DNA of 64,000 nt from Pratylenchus scribneri. Taxonomy: Eukaryota > Nematoda > Chromadorea > Rhabditida > Pratylenchidae. Within the stretch, counting starts at the first letter, position 1; every line of letters begins with the position of its first letter. The notes below the pieces were generated by a model. It saw nothing but the letters and a program-made list of their open reading frames with translations, was not told the DNA's origin and did not search any database. The translations under genes were made by a program, and so were the position numbers. Positions 49,801-59,316 of the stretch are shown here, one piece after another. The stretch covers positions 2,790,001 to 2,854,000 of the forward strand of contig JAQSEB010000033.1 of NCBI GenBank assembly GCA_030063045.1, given 5' to 3'.

Positions 49801-51742
49801 AAAGCTTTTTTTGTAACCCAAAATCGGACTCTTTTGCACCAAATTTACATAGGAGAAAATAGTGTGGGTAAGAAAATTTGGTGCAAAAATGAGCCGATTT
49901 TGGGAGACAAAAAAAAACCGCACGACGAAGGTCACAATTTTTGTTCCCTCCATTTCAAACAAGTGGGGACAGCTGAGTTCTGCATATTAAAATTGAATTT
50001 TTTTTGGCCCATATCTCGTAAGGCATTAGCCAATCTGGGAGAGAGAGAGAGATATAATCATTTTAGTACATCTCTCAGCAAATTCAAACTCAAGTCTCTT
50101 ATTAAATTTTGCAAAAGTGATGGCTGTCCCCTTTAGACCAAAAATTTCAATTAATTTGAATTCATTTTATAATTTTTATAATAAATTTCAGCCGCTTCCT
50201 GCAACAATTTAGCATTGATGCAGCTATTGATTGAGAATGGGGCTTGCCCATTTGCCACAACAATTAGCAAATTTGAGGTGCCAATTTAAATTTAATATTT
50301 AATATATTTTAAAATAATTTCATTTTTTCAGACTGCCTCCCAATTGTTCGACACCACCTCCGACTATTTTGAGCCAGCCGAATACATGGCATTGGTGGAG
50401 GAATGCATGGGAGAGGTTAACGATCGAAAAGTGAGTTTTATTATATTAATCTTCCTAATCTAGGGCTAAAGTTTTTTGGCCAGAGCTGGGCCTAGATTCT
50501 CGCCCCGGCCTTCGCCTAGGGCCTAACAAGCCCCCACCCCACCCCCAGAGGCCCAATTAAAGAGATGGATTAAAGGCAAATCAATTTTAAATTATTATTT
50601 AGTAATTGTGCGGGAAAATGTGATAAAAAAATATGAAGGGGTAAAAAGCATAAAAAGAAGAAAAAAAGGGTGGATTTAAAAAGGCAGATAGGGGGCAATA
50701 TTTGATTAATAGGGTGATGGGGGATTTGGCAAAAAGTGGGGGTACGGTAGGCAAATAGGAATGGCCCTTAGGCATTTATATATTAATTATTAATGAAATG
50801 GAAATTGACATTAAAATATATTTTAAATTGAATTATAATTATTAAATTATTTAAAAATTTCTTAATCTTAAGGTTTATGCCGCCTACAGTTATCAAGCAG
50901 CCAACAGGGATGAACTCGATTTTGAGGAAGGCGATGAATTGAGGGTGCTTCGGAAAAGGGAAATTGAGGACGAAGATGAGGATGAAGAAGAAGATAGGAA
51001 GAGGAAGAAAAATGGAAAAGGAAATGATGATGAAAACGAGGAAGAGGAGGAGGAAATCAATGAAAATGAACAGCAAATGGAAGTGGATGAACCACACTAT
51101 CACTATGAATTATGGTGGCTTTGCGAACATGGACGGACTGGAAAACGGGGGCTTGGTTAGTTTACTTGCCAACAAAATTTTTAAAATCTAAAAAAAATTT
51201 TAAAAATATCAAAAAATTATAAAAAAATATTAAAAAAAAATTAAAAATTATCAAAAAAAATTTAAAAAATCAAAAAAAAATTTAAAAAATATCAAAATTT
51301 AAAAAAAATTTTAAGAATATCAAAAAAAATTTTTAATATCAAACAAATTTAAAAAAAAAAACAAAATTTGAAAAATATTAACAAAAAATTTTAAAATTTC
51401 ATAATTTCAAAAAATTTTGAAAAATTTCAAAAATAATTTTATTCCATAATATTAAACCCATTCAAGCTCCTGTTTTAAATTAATTAAAATCAAAGAATAC
51501 TATAGAAATCACCTTCTTATCATTTTTCAGTTCCACGCAACTATTTGGCACTTTTCCCCACCCGGAGGCATCGAAGCCGCTACCAAATCAACTTTCAATT
51601 ACCACAACATCAACATAGACATTCAATTGAGACTGATGAAAACGACCAAATTGGAGAGGATGAAAACCATCATGGAGCAATCCTAAATGTTGTTCAAAAT
51701 GGAAAACCACTGGGCCATCAGGAATTGAGCACATATGCTTGA
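37892..51742 (+). CDS. ape-1: APE-1 / ASPP (iASPP, PPP1R13) family p53-regulatory protein
   Basis: Model: 37892-38224, 43155-43570, 45095-45247, 46125-46473, 47149-48426, 48867-49040, 49237-49387, 50192-50277, 50332-50430, 50873-51155, 51531-51742 (3534 nt, 1177 aa). Core evidence is strong: residues about 844-1013 hold the ASPP pre-ankyrin motif (AKSILRR, LFLDVAYEG) and ankyrin repeats (GITALHYAI, DAWSPLHCAASCNN); an SH3 domain follows (VYAAYSYQAANRDELDFEEGD, WWLCEHG, VPRNYLALFP). Exons 3-4 encode a coiled coil; exon 5 is Ser/Gly and acid-rich. Family role: p53-family binding and apoptosis control, with PP1 binding. Less sure: exon 1 (open frame, CAG|GTAAAC donor, phase 0 fits the acceptor at 43154, but the intron is 4.9 kb), its start (ATG 37892, or a later ATG after an acceptor at 37935), and the weak exon 3 donor (AAAAT|GTTGGT). 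If exon 1 is wrong, ATG 43248 is the start. Confidence 0.88.
38365..38660. repeat. Family A foldback in ape-1 intron 1, right arm decayed
   Basis: The left arm is near consensus (GGCCATATCTCAACAAGGAA, GCGATATGCCATTTGAAAGC). The right arm keeps only CACTTTTTGAAATACTTTTA, then GGGCTTCAAATGATATATCA. Confidence 0.75.
38661..40550 (+). other. ape-1 intron 1: ambiguous ORFs
   Basis: Overlapping open frames occur (for example ATG 38758 to stop 39216, 152 codons, and 40138-40482 with a C-terminal EAKKAILLGYEGHFCAENSR stretch). None shows a domain, and adjacent frames are equally open. I leave them uncalled. Confidence 0.35.
40551..40965 (+). repeat. 32-bp minisatellite, ~13 units, with a dimeric higher-order pattern
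   Basis: The unit is CGCTTAGAATAATTCCGCCT then GTTTTGTGTTTT. Between about 40640 and 40830, units ending TTTTCACTTAG (32 bp) alternate with units ending TTTCGCTTAG (31 bp), so a 63-bp dimer was amplified. Confidence 0.95.
41590..42200 (+). repeat. Tandem duplication, two ~305-bp units
   Basis: AATCGAGAGTC, GGCATT, CATC, ATTCAT/ATTCCTGCC, CACTAATTA, ATTACCTGTGG(A/G)TGGTCC, CTCCACA, CCTCTCCA and CCCAAAAGTGGTTGTGG occur in the same order from about 41590 and again from about 41896. Long plus ORFs across the pair arise from the duplication. Confidence 0.8.
43705..43800. repeat. Family A left arm, diverged
   Basis: GCCCAATAAAGAAGTAGACA then TTATACCATTTAAAAATCCC and TAAATGTCCTCTCAAAAAG. It is adjacent to the 32-bp minisatellite at 43821; a right half lies at 44227-44362 on the other side, so the minisatellite may have expanded inside a family A copy. 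Confidence 0.65.
43821..44215 (+). repeat. 32-bp minisatellite, ~12 units
   Basis: The same unit as at 40551, nearly homogeneous, with the TTTTCGCTTAG phase and one CACTTAG variant. Lies in ape-1 between exons 2 and 3. Confidence 0.95.
44227..44362. repeat. Family A right half
   Basis: TTGTAGAGGACACTTAGAGC to CTCGTTGAGATATGAGCC. The arm is diverged. Confidence 0.65.
44463..44755 (+). repeat. 60-bp tandem repeat, 4.9 essentially identical copies
   Basis: The unit includes AAGGCAGAAGGCGGATGGGC, CTTTTTCCTTTCTATTCC and AAAATATACTGTATCG. Copies look identical to the base apart from the first junction, indicating very recent expansion. Because 60 is divisible by 3, long ORFs appear on both strands as artefacts. 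Lies in ape-1 between exons 2 and 3. Confidence 0.97.
45505..45815. repeat. Inverted-repeat family B, copy 2
   Basis: Arms: TTCGCTTATAGTTCATTAAG, AACCGATATAGATGATTTTA, GTATCAAATTAAAGAGC against GCTCTTTAATTTGACACCAA, AATCATCTATATCGGTTTCG, CCTTAATGAGTTATAAACG. This copy has the cleanest arms of the family (~70 bp). Lies in ape-1 between exons 3 and 4. Confidence 0.85.
46853..47026. repeat. Small foldback element (~174 bp)
   Basis: GGTTTACATCCCCTTTTTT at the left is matched by AAAAAAAGGGATGTAAAGTG then TAAACC in inverse at the right, with one 7-base insertion (GTAAAGT region). The inside contains a further palindromic core around TATTATGGTTAGGG and CATAACCATAGCCC. Lies in an ape-1 intron. Confidence 0.65.
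49565..50080. repeat. Diverged family A arms around ape-1 exon 8
   Basis: A right-arm remnant (GATATATCGCATTCTCAGTT, GGCTGAGATATGGGTCAAAA) lies at 49590-49665, and a left-arm remnant (GGCCCATATCTCGTAAGGCA, TTAGCCAATCTGGGA) at about 50005-50045, followed by a short GA run. Confidence 0.55.
51160..51440 (+). repeat. AT low-complexity tract in the last ape-1 intron
   Basis: Degenerate repeats of AAATTTAAAAAATATCAAAA. No other signal. Confidence 0.7.
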
Positions 51743-52284
51743 AAGCGCGAAATTTACTACTAAATTTGTGCGAAAAGTGCAATGAAATGCTAATTTTGGT
51801 CTCTTCAATGTTCCAATTAAAAATTGATGTCAAATTGATAATTTCCCCCATTTTATTTTCTGTCCATTTAATGACCAAATTGTAATATTTTGTTAATCTC
51901 TGCATTTTTTGCCTTATATAGAAATTAATATATATTTTTCTACTTATCCAAAAACATTTCATCAAAACTTAATCCAACACTGAAGATGCCATCCAATCAC
52001 CATCAAATTTACTCAGAAATATTCGCATTTATTATTAGCAGATAGAACAACTTTTCCCCATTCATCCATCCATCAAATTTTAACGCGTTTAATCCCCCCC
52101 CCCCCCCCCCCCATCCATTTCTCGTTCAAGATTTATCTCTATTATTGATTTTGATGATTGATAAAATGATGATATAAAGCATTTATTCTTATATTTATGC
52201 ATTTTTTAGTGACTAAAATTTGGAAATAAATTGAAAATTGATAAATTTTAAGAAAATTTCACCTGCTGGATGAATTTGCTCGCA
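51743..52284. other. Convergent-gene spacer: ape-1 3' UTR and flank
   Basis: AT-rich. It holds an uninterrupted run of 17-18 C at about 52096-52112. No coding potential seen. Confidence 0.5.
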
Positions 52285-52700
52285 GCCATCGGGGCTAATT
52301 TATCTCTCAGTGCTAAGATCTTTTCCCTAAAAAGATTGAGGTGACTATGGTTCGATACCATTCAGTTATTTTTCTTTGATGAATGAATTTAATAAATTGG
52401 TAAATTTTTTGTAAATAATTAAATGAAAGTCCATTTCATTTGGTAAAAAAATCCGCCTTCGGCCCAATCGTTTTAGTCTAGTGGATTAACGTCTTTGTCC
52501 CAAGATTAGGGGGACGATGGTTCGATGCCTTTCAGCAGCAGTTATTTTTTCTTGATAATTAAAATTTGGGTTATCTAAAAATTTGGTAAATTTTAATTCG
52601 ATAATTTCAGCGTAATTAGATCAACCAATTTTAGCTAAGTGGATTAATGTCTTTGGCCACAAAATTGGCGAGGTGGCTGTTCGATACCTTCAGAAAGAAT
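52285..52700 (+). repeat. Three tRNA-like (SINE-like) tandem units
   Basis: Units at about 52285-52370, 52455-52540 and 52612-52700, roughly 160-170 bp apart. Each has an A-box-like segment (TTTTAGTCTAGTGGATTAAC; TTTTAGCTAAGTGGATTAAT; CTCTCAGTGCTAAGA) and a B-box (GGTTCGATACC; GGTTCGATGCC; TGTTCGATACC), followed by TTTCAG and an AT-rich tail. I cannot fold a convincing cloverleaf, so tRNA-derived SINE copies or tRNA pseudogenes are likelier than functional tRNAs. Confidence 0.55.
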
Positions 52701-52938
52701 TTCTCTCTTTTTAGAATTAAATACGAATTACCCTCACAGAATTCTTTTTTTCTCAATGAATTAAAATTAAACACTCAAATTTGCAATTATATGGCGCGTT
52801 CTTTTATTAGGAAATGTGAAGAAAAATACAATAAAATGCAAATTTTTGGGCTTTCATAGGACAATAGATTTGAGCAAAAATGGCACTTTTAAGTAGGGTA
52901 AAAATACAAATTAAAATTAATAATTTTCTCCACAATTT

Positions 52939-55900
52939 TCACAATGCCTCCACACCAAGAGAAGCCGCCTTCGACAAAGGGGACCGGCGGCCTCCACTGC
53001 TACTCCCCGTACTGCCGGCCCAACTCGGTTTTCCACTGCTTAGGCCATCTCCCCGACTCAACCGGGGTTCCCCATTTTGGGTGACCACCACCAACGGGTT
53101 CATTGGGATTCGTTCACTCCCGTGCCGTAACATTGAATCCGTCGGGCTCAACCCGTTGGTCAATGTGGAGGAGGCGGCCATCAGCGATCGTTTATGGCCG
53201 GTTGCCTCGGATTCGGTGCGTTGTAGGAGGCGGGCAGCACTTCGTTCCATTTTCTTCTTCTGTCGATTGGATTCCTCCCCATTGCCATTGTTGCTTCGAA
53301 GTGAATGCATTCGGGAGACGAGTGAGGTCAAAATTCTAGGAAAAAAAGTAATTTTGGCAATATTCAATTATTTTTAATTGTTTTCCAATGAAATTTTCAT
53401 TTTTGATTAAATTTTAAGTAATTCCAAGAAAAATAACAATTTAGAACCTACTTTTGCTTTTTTAGGGTCGATAGATGCCCGCTTTTAATAAAAAAAAATA
53501 AATTTTTTGTCCATGAATGAATATAACAAGGAATCTTCTACCTTATTAATTCCCGAAAATAGAAAGTCTTTCTTTTGGCCAGAACTCAACAAGGAAGCAA
53601 CCAATTTTGGAAGGCGATATGCCATTTTAAAGCCCTAAATATCCTAAATATCCTCTAAAAAGTGGCAAAACTAATTTTTGAAAATTTAGAAAAATTTATG
53701 AGTTAAGTGGCTTTTCCTCAAAAAATTGGAACCTATATACTCAAAAACAAATAATTACAATGAAAAGGTAAATTTCAAAATAATTTTATTGCCACTTTTA
53801 AGAGGACTTAGGCCATTTCAATGATATATCACCTTCCTATTCCTAGTTTTGGTAAATGCCTTGCTGAGTTACGAGTCAAAAACAAATGGTATGCTCAATC
53901 GGAGGTACCCAATTGCCCCCCTACTCTATAATTCCATAATTATGACCAAAAATATTGATAATTAGCCAATTTTACTGCTTTATTTTAATATAATCCCTCC
54001 AAATTAAAAAGTCTTATTGACCAAAAATACTTATACTAATTAGCCAATTTTACTGCTTTATTTTAATATAATCCCCGTCTTTAAATTGTTTACACCAAAA
54101 CATACTCGCTGGTTGCAGTCGCAATGCCAGTCAAATTTGCGCCCTTCTGTTTGTCTTTTGCTGTTAGCCAAAAGAACAGAAATGGATTCCAAACAACGGC
54201 GGACATTGCGATGGCATGTCCTACCAATGGCCATAAATATGGCTGCTTTTTGAGCCAATCTGGTTCCAGCTTGAAATCTTTGACCAAATTCACAGCTGTC
54301 ATCGGCGTATTCGAACCGATGAAAACGATGACCTGTGCAAAAAAGTGGTTTAAACTTTAAAGAAATTTATATTAGGGAATTTTGTTCCAGAAAAGCCCAA
54401 AGTGTTGCCGTTTATAATAATTTATAAGGATTATTAAACCAATTTTGATAATTTTAATAACAAATTAAAGCGCAGACTTTTGCAATCTAATAAGTAATAT
54501 TAAATTATTTAAATTGGTTCAGAAATGATGGAATTGTCTTCAAAAAATAATTGTTGAAAATTCCGATAATTATAATAAAGGTCATTTTAAATAGTTTAAT
54601 GTGAATAACTCAATCAATTGTTAATCAGTTCGAATAAAATTATATTTTTTTGTAATTAAAAACAGTCTTCTGCTCTTTAATTTGATAAGAAAATCATCAA
54701 AATTGATTCATTCCTAATGAGTTATAAATAAACGGCTACAAGTTGAAGGATTTTTTAATTAACGTGGGGAATTTGTTTTGATAAATAATACGGTAATTAA
54801 ATAATACGGTAACTGATGAAACTGACCATGCCAATCAAAATGTAGTTGACCCGTTTCTTCCTGTTCAATGCATCCGTCCTTTGGGTTGTGCTCAACGACT
54901 TGGAGAATTGGGCATTTTGTACTGAAATTTGGGGATTTTAGTATTATGAATATTCGAAAGTAGCTCAACAAGGAAGCAACTATTTCAGGAAGGCGGATAT
55001 GTCATTTGAAGACTTAAATGTTTTCTAAAAAGTGGCTTTCTAATTTTTAAAAATGTTAAAATAATTTGTAAGTTAAAATAATTTGTAAAATAGATTCCTT
55101 TTCTTCAAATTCGAGTTTATTACATTCAAAGACAACTTTTTCAGATTTTATAAAATTTTAAAAAGCCTCTTTTTAGAGGACATATTGAGTTTTCCAAAGG
55201 GCTATCGCTTTCCTAAAATGGCTAAACCTCTCTGCTGCTATATCGGCAAAAGAATGTGGCTTTTAAGGCTTAGGTACTGAGATCACCCCCAACAAATATT
55301 TTCGTTTTGATTTTTTTTTCGGTTACATAATCATAATTCGAAATAAAATAAATTACAAAATTAAGATAAGCAAAAAGGACATTCCTTCACATTCAAATAC
55401 TCACCAATCATGTCTTTATGCACTTTATGCAGAATTCGCCAATAGCAATATGTAATAATGGCCATGGGGACGACGAATTGGAAGAGCATAACCCCACTAC
55501 CATACAACCTTCTTTGCGTTTCATTTGGCCAATTCAGCTCATCGCAGAATGATCCACAGAATGGAGTGGCATTTTTGGCCACATAATAGTCACTGAAAAA
55601 TAAATTGATTGGAAATGAGCGGATTTTTGTTGAAAATATGGATTCATCCCACGCAAAAGCATATAACTTTTTTGTTAAGTGAATTTCAGAAAATTAATTA
55701 AGCTTATTTTTAGAAGACATTTAGGGTTTAGATAGAATGATATATTGTCTTCCAAAATTGGTTGCTAACTTATTGAGCTATGGATAGAAAAGAAGAATGG
55801 TATGAGTAATGAAATGTCCCTTACTGCTGGTTCGGTATCTTTAATAGGAAAATAAATCCGCCTATTTTGTTAAAATTAATTCGTCTGTGTTTTCGCCTAG

Positions 55901-57660
55901 AATAATTCCGCCTGTTTTGTGTTTTCGCTTAGAATAATTCCGCCTGTTTTGTGTTTTCGCTTAGAATAATTCCGCCTGTTTTGTATTTTCGCTTAGAATA
56001 ATTCCGCCTGTTTTGTGTTTTCACTTAGAATAATTCCGCCTGTTTTGTGTTTTCGCTTAGAATAATTCCGCCTGTTTTGTGTTTTCACTTAGAATAATTC
56101 CGCCTGTTTTGTGTTTTCGCTTAGAATAATTCCGCCTGTTTTGTGTTTTCGCTTAGAATAATTCCGCCTTTTTTGTGTTTTCGCTTAGAATAATCCCGCC
56201 TGTTTGTGTTTTCGCTTAGAATAATCCCGCCTGTTTGTGTTTTCGCTTAGAATAATTCCGCCTGTTTTGTGTTTTCGCTTAGAATAATTCCACCTGTTTT
56301 GTGTTTTCGCTTAGAATAATTCCGCCTGTTTTGTGTTTTCGCTTAGAATAATTCCGCCTGTTTTGTGTTTTCGAGACTAATTCCGCCTGTTTGTGTTTTC
56401 GCTTAGAATAATTCCGCCTGTTTTGTGTTTTCGCTTAGAATAATTTTGCTTGTTTTGAGACTAAATAAAATTACAAACAAAAACTCACCCTTTAACAAGT
56501 TTGTATGAAAGAAGGTATGGAATATTGAGCAGTGAAGAAAGTGACCAAATGAAGATGGTAATTGTAGCCGCCGTTCGCAATGAGAATTGCCCTCGGGTTG
56601 GGTCAACAATGTGGAGGAATTTGTCCAATGCAATTGCACACAACGACCAAGAAGTGACAAAAACGGCACAGGAATTGAATAGTTGAACGAGGCGGCACAT
56701 CACTGGGCCAAATGCCCAATCCTTGGTCACCCCATACCATGGCGTTACTGGGACGGCTGTCAGGCAAAGAATCAGATCCGTGAGGATCAAATTCAGGAGA
56801 AATAGGTTGCGGGTAGATCGAAGCCTGTGGAAATTTTTGATTTAGAATAAATTTGGAATTTGCTATCTATCCTATTGTTATGGACAATTTGGTTGGGATC
56901 AAATTCAAATAAAGGTTTATAAAATAAATAATCAACTTGGCATCAATATTTTTACATTTTTTAAATATATTTTATTATCACATATACTTAAATTTAACAC
57001 AAATATATCACATCCCAAACCTAATCTGATACTTCCTAAACCATAATTCTGTCCTCATGCTATTTATTTGTTGATTTTCCAAAATCTTAAGTTGGAAAAT
57101 TGTCGGGAAATAATCATTCCATTTTACCTTTTTTGGGATAATTTTGTACTGAAAAAGTTTCTCTGTTAGCCTTATCACGGTGGCGGTGGTATTAAAAAGC
57201 GAAATAAATTAGTGGATTTAAATATAAAAAAAGTTAAAGGCTAGAATAGGCCAAAATCAGGGAATTTTTCATTTTTGGTTATAACTTTCTGACTAAATAC
57301 TTATTCATAAAATTTAGTATCAAAATTCTCTATAAAATATATTTTTAATAGCTAGAAATATTGGTTGAAATATTCTCCAATTGGACAATATTTTAAATAC
57401 CGTTTGTTCTGGGCGAATGCCAACAGTACTGAGCCATTGCCCAATAGGCCTAGCACAAAAAGACAACTGTATACGACGGCAATGGCACATTGGACCGAAG
57501 CCCAATTTGTCAAATCATCGATGCCCTGTGCCCGAATTGCCTCCGACACTTCAATGCACTGGGGTTGAAGCTCTGCCGTCGTTGGAATTTGTTCATCATT
57601 GGCAAAAATGATGGGTTGGGCCAATAATTCTTCGGTGGCATTTTCTTCTAATGCCATCAT
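52939..57660 (-). CDS. Class A (rhodopsin-like) neuropeptide-type GPCR
   Basis: Six exons on minus: 57660-57401, 56824-56489, 55592-55405, 54921-54827, 54332-54106, 53335-52939 (1503 nt, 500 aa). All phases agree. Start at tandem ATGs; N7 is a glycosylation sequon. Seven spans are visible: TM1 58-83 with GN at 74-75, TM2 94-118 (LNLILTD), TM3 from C130, TM4 171-195, TM5 230-253, TM6 284-308, TM7 324-349 (WNPFLFF in place of NPxxY). C130 can pair with a Cys in ECL2 (C211 or C216). The DRY motif is DKF (154-156). The tail (350-500) is Ser/Arg-rich. Closest impression is the nematode NPR (NPY/NPF-like) receptors; ligand unknown. Expected at neuronal plasma membrane, by family only. Intron 2 contains a 32-bp minisatellite. 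Confidence 0.93.
53572..53885. repeat. Family A foldback in the last GPCR intron
   Basis: Left arm TTGGCCAGAACTCAACAAGG; GATATGCCATTTTAAAGCCC; a small ATCCTAAAT duplication before CTCTAAAAAGTGGC. The right arm is diverged, ending TTGCTGAGTTACGAGTCAAA. Confidence 0.8.
54408..54742. repeat. Inverted-repeat family B, copy 3
   Basis: Arms: CCAATTTTGATAATTTTAAT, AACAAATTAAAGCGCAGACT against TCTGCTCTTTAATTTGATAA, AATCATCAAAATTGATTCAT, CTAATGAGTTATAAATAAAC. Lies in a GPCR intron. Confidence 0.75.
54950..55260. repeat. Family A foldback, full but diverged copy in a GPCR intron
   Basis: AGTAGCTCAACAAGGAAGCA opens the left arm; the right arm ends TCTGCTGCTATATCGGCAAA. A ~20-bp interior duplication (AAAATAATTTGTAA) is present. 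Confidence 0.75.
55680..55800. repeat. Family A right arm, diverged
   Basis: AGAAGACATTTAGGGTTTAG, ATATTGTCTTCCAAAATTGG, TATTGAGCTATGGATAGAAA. It is immediately followed by the 32-bp minisatellite, as at 44 kb. Confidence 0.65.
55848..56460 (+). repeat. 32-bp minisatellite, ~18 units, inside GPCR intron 2
   Basis: The same unit as at 40551. Some units are 31 bp (CCTGTTTGTGTTTT), and one is truncated at TTTTCGAGACTAATTCC. The left flank AGGAAAATAAATCCGCCTAT matches the right flank of the 40551 array (CCTATTTTGATAGGAAAATA). Confidence 0.95.
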
Positions 57661-58134
57661 TCACCTTCCTTCCTTCGATTTTGTGGCAAAATTTGTGTGG
57701 TCAAATTTTTGTTCCAATTTTAGAATTTTTCCTTTTTAGGCCGTCTGTCTGTCTGGAAATGGAAAAGTGAATAAATTTTTTTTAGGAAAGATTATTTTGT
57801 GCGAGTTCCGCGCATTACGGAAGGGGGGGGGGGTGAATAAAAAAGGAAAATGACACTTTTTAAAAGGATTTAAAAGGAAAATAGGGAATGGAAGACATAA
57901 ATGGTCAAAAAATGGGGAAAAGTGCAATGGCAAATGTTGAAAAGTCCAATAATGAGTATGGAATTTAGCCTATTGAATTAGCTTAGTTTAAGGATTTGTA
58001 CCAATATTAGTGCATTTTTGGTCAAGTGTTGACATTTTTATACGTGAATTTTTCTGCTTATTTACAGGAAAAAAGTGCGCCAAATCCTTGTGACTTGAAA
58101 AACTCTGTTTTAGCGCATTCCAATATATTCAAAA
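57661..58134. other. Flank upstream of the GPCR gene
   Basis: Probable promoter side of the minus-strand receptor. It holds a G run at 57821-57833 and AT-rich sequence. No motif I can name. Confidence 0.4.
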
Positions 58135-58664
58135 TTGAGGAAAAAATATTTCCTTATTAGAATCAAAAATAAGAATGCTCATGTTGATGGCTGCAAATTC
58201 CAAGAAATTCATCAGCAAAACAAAAAAAATGAGCTGGATTATGCGAGCAATGAAATTTACAAAAACATACAAATTCAAGGGAAAAGGTCTAGTCCAAGAA
58301 GGGGTGGTGCCCAAATATTCAGGGAAAATGTACTAATTGGCAAGCAATTCATTTTCATTGATGACAGACATAAGTGAATTTTTGGCAAATGTGCAAAAAT
58401 GTTGAATTATTCAAAGAAGCATATTTTGTGTCTGAGATGAGGCTTTATTTGAAGAAAAGAAATGGAATGTGGTTAGAAAAGATTTACAAATCAGGCGAAA
58501 TTTACTTTTTCTTTTTACACATACAAAAAGCAGGTGCATTCTACAAATACCGTAAATTCTCTTTTAATACCCCAGTCTCTAATAATTCTTCACGCTCAAT
58601 TTTGAAGACCCATAGCTTTTATCGGTTTGAACGTAAAAAATATTTTATTGCAATTTCTTATTAG
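58135..58664 (+). pseudogene. Two overlapping ORFs in different frames, possible decayed domain
   Basis: Frame 1 (58135-58377) ends RRGGAQIFRENVLIGKQF then IFIDDRHK and a stop; frame 3 (58374-58664) continues FWQMCKN... with a Lys-rich tail. Read together, the GG...F..D.RHK...FWQMC pattern is loosely like a FLYWCH zinc-finger start, but the His part is not visible, so the assignment is weak. A frameshift and stop separate the parts. Confidence 0.2.
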
Positions 58665-58877
58665 TCACCTAAAACTCTATAAAATTCGCCATAATTTGTT
58701 CAAAAATGTTCACAAATTAAGGAGTTAGACCCCAAATTATTTCAATTTTTTAGTGTTGAAAAATAATTCTCCATGAGATATTAAAAGAATTTTTGGAGAA
58801 CATTTTCCGGAAAGAAAAAACACAAAATTTTTGGCCAACATTTTCCGGAACAACTGGAAGAAAAATAAATTAAATTT

Positions 58878-59316
58878 ATTCCGGAACAACCGGAAGAAGT
58901 GCAAATTCATTTTCTGGAACAACCGGAAGAAGTGCAAATTCATTTTCCGGAACAACCGGAAGTAGTGCAAATTCATTTTCCGGAACAACCGGAAGAAGTG
59001 CAAATCCATTTTCCGGAACAACCGGAAGGAGTGCAAATTCATTTTCCGGAAAACCGGAAGAAGTGCAAATTCATTTTCCGGAACAACCGGAAGAAGTGCA
59101 AATTCATTTTCCGGAACAACCGGAAGAAGTGCAAATTCATTTTCCGGAACAACCGGAAGAAGTGCAAATTCATTTTCCGGAACAACCGGAAGAAGTGCAA
59201 ATTCATTTTCCGGAACAACCGGAAGAAGTGCAATTTCATTTTCCGGAACAACCGGAAGGAGTGCAAATTCATTTTCCGGAAAACCGGAAGAAGTGCAATT
59301 GCAAATTCATTTTCCT
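58878..59316 (+). repeat. 33-bp minisatellite, ~13 units
   Basis: The unit is TTTTCCGGAACAACCGGAAG then AAGTGCAAATTCA; some units read AAACCGG (30 bp) instead of AACAACCGG. 33 bp equals 11 codons, so both strands are open (EEVQIHFPEQP on plus, KMNLHFFRLFR on minus). No splice signal or flanking gene supports coding. It shares TTCCGGAA and AGTGCAA with the 26-bp array at 6180. Confidence 0.95.

Noticed and set aside
52096..52113. Poly-C run as a functional element
   Set aside because: Homopolymer runs of G or C also occur at 14928, 34080 and 57821; more likely slippage or an assembly artefact.
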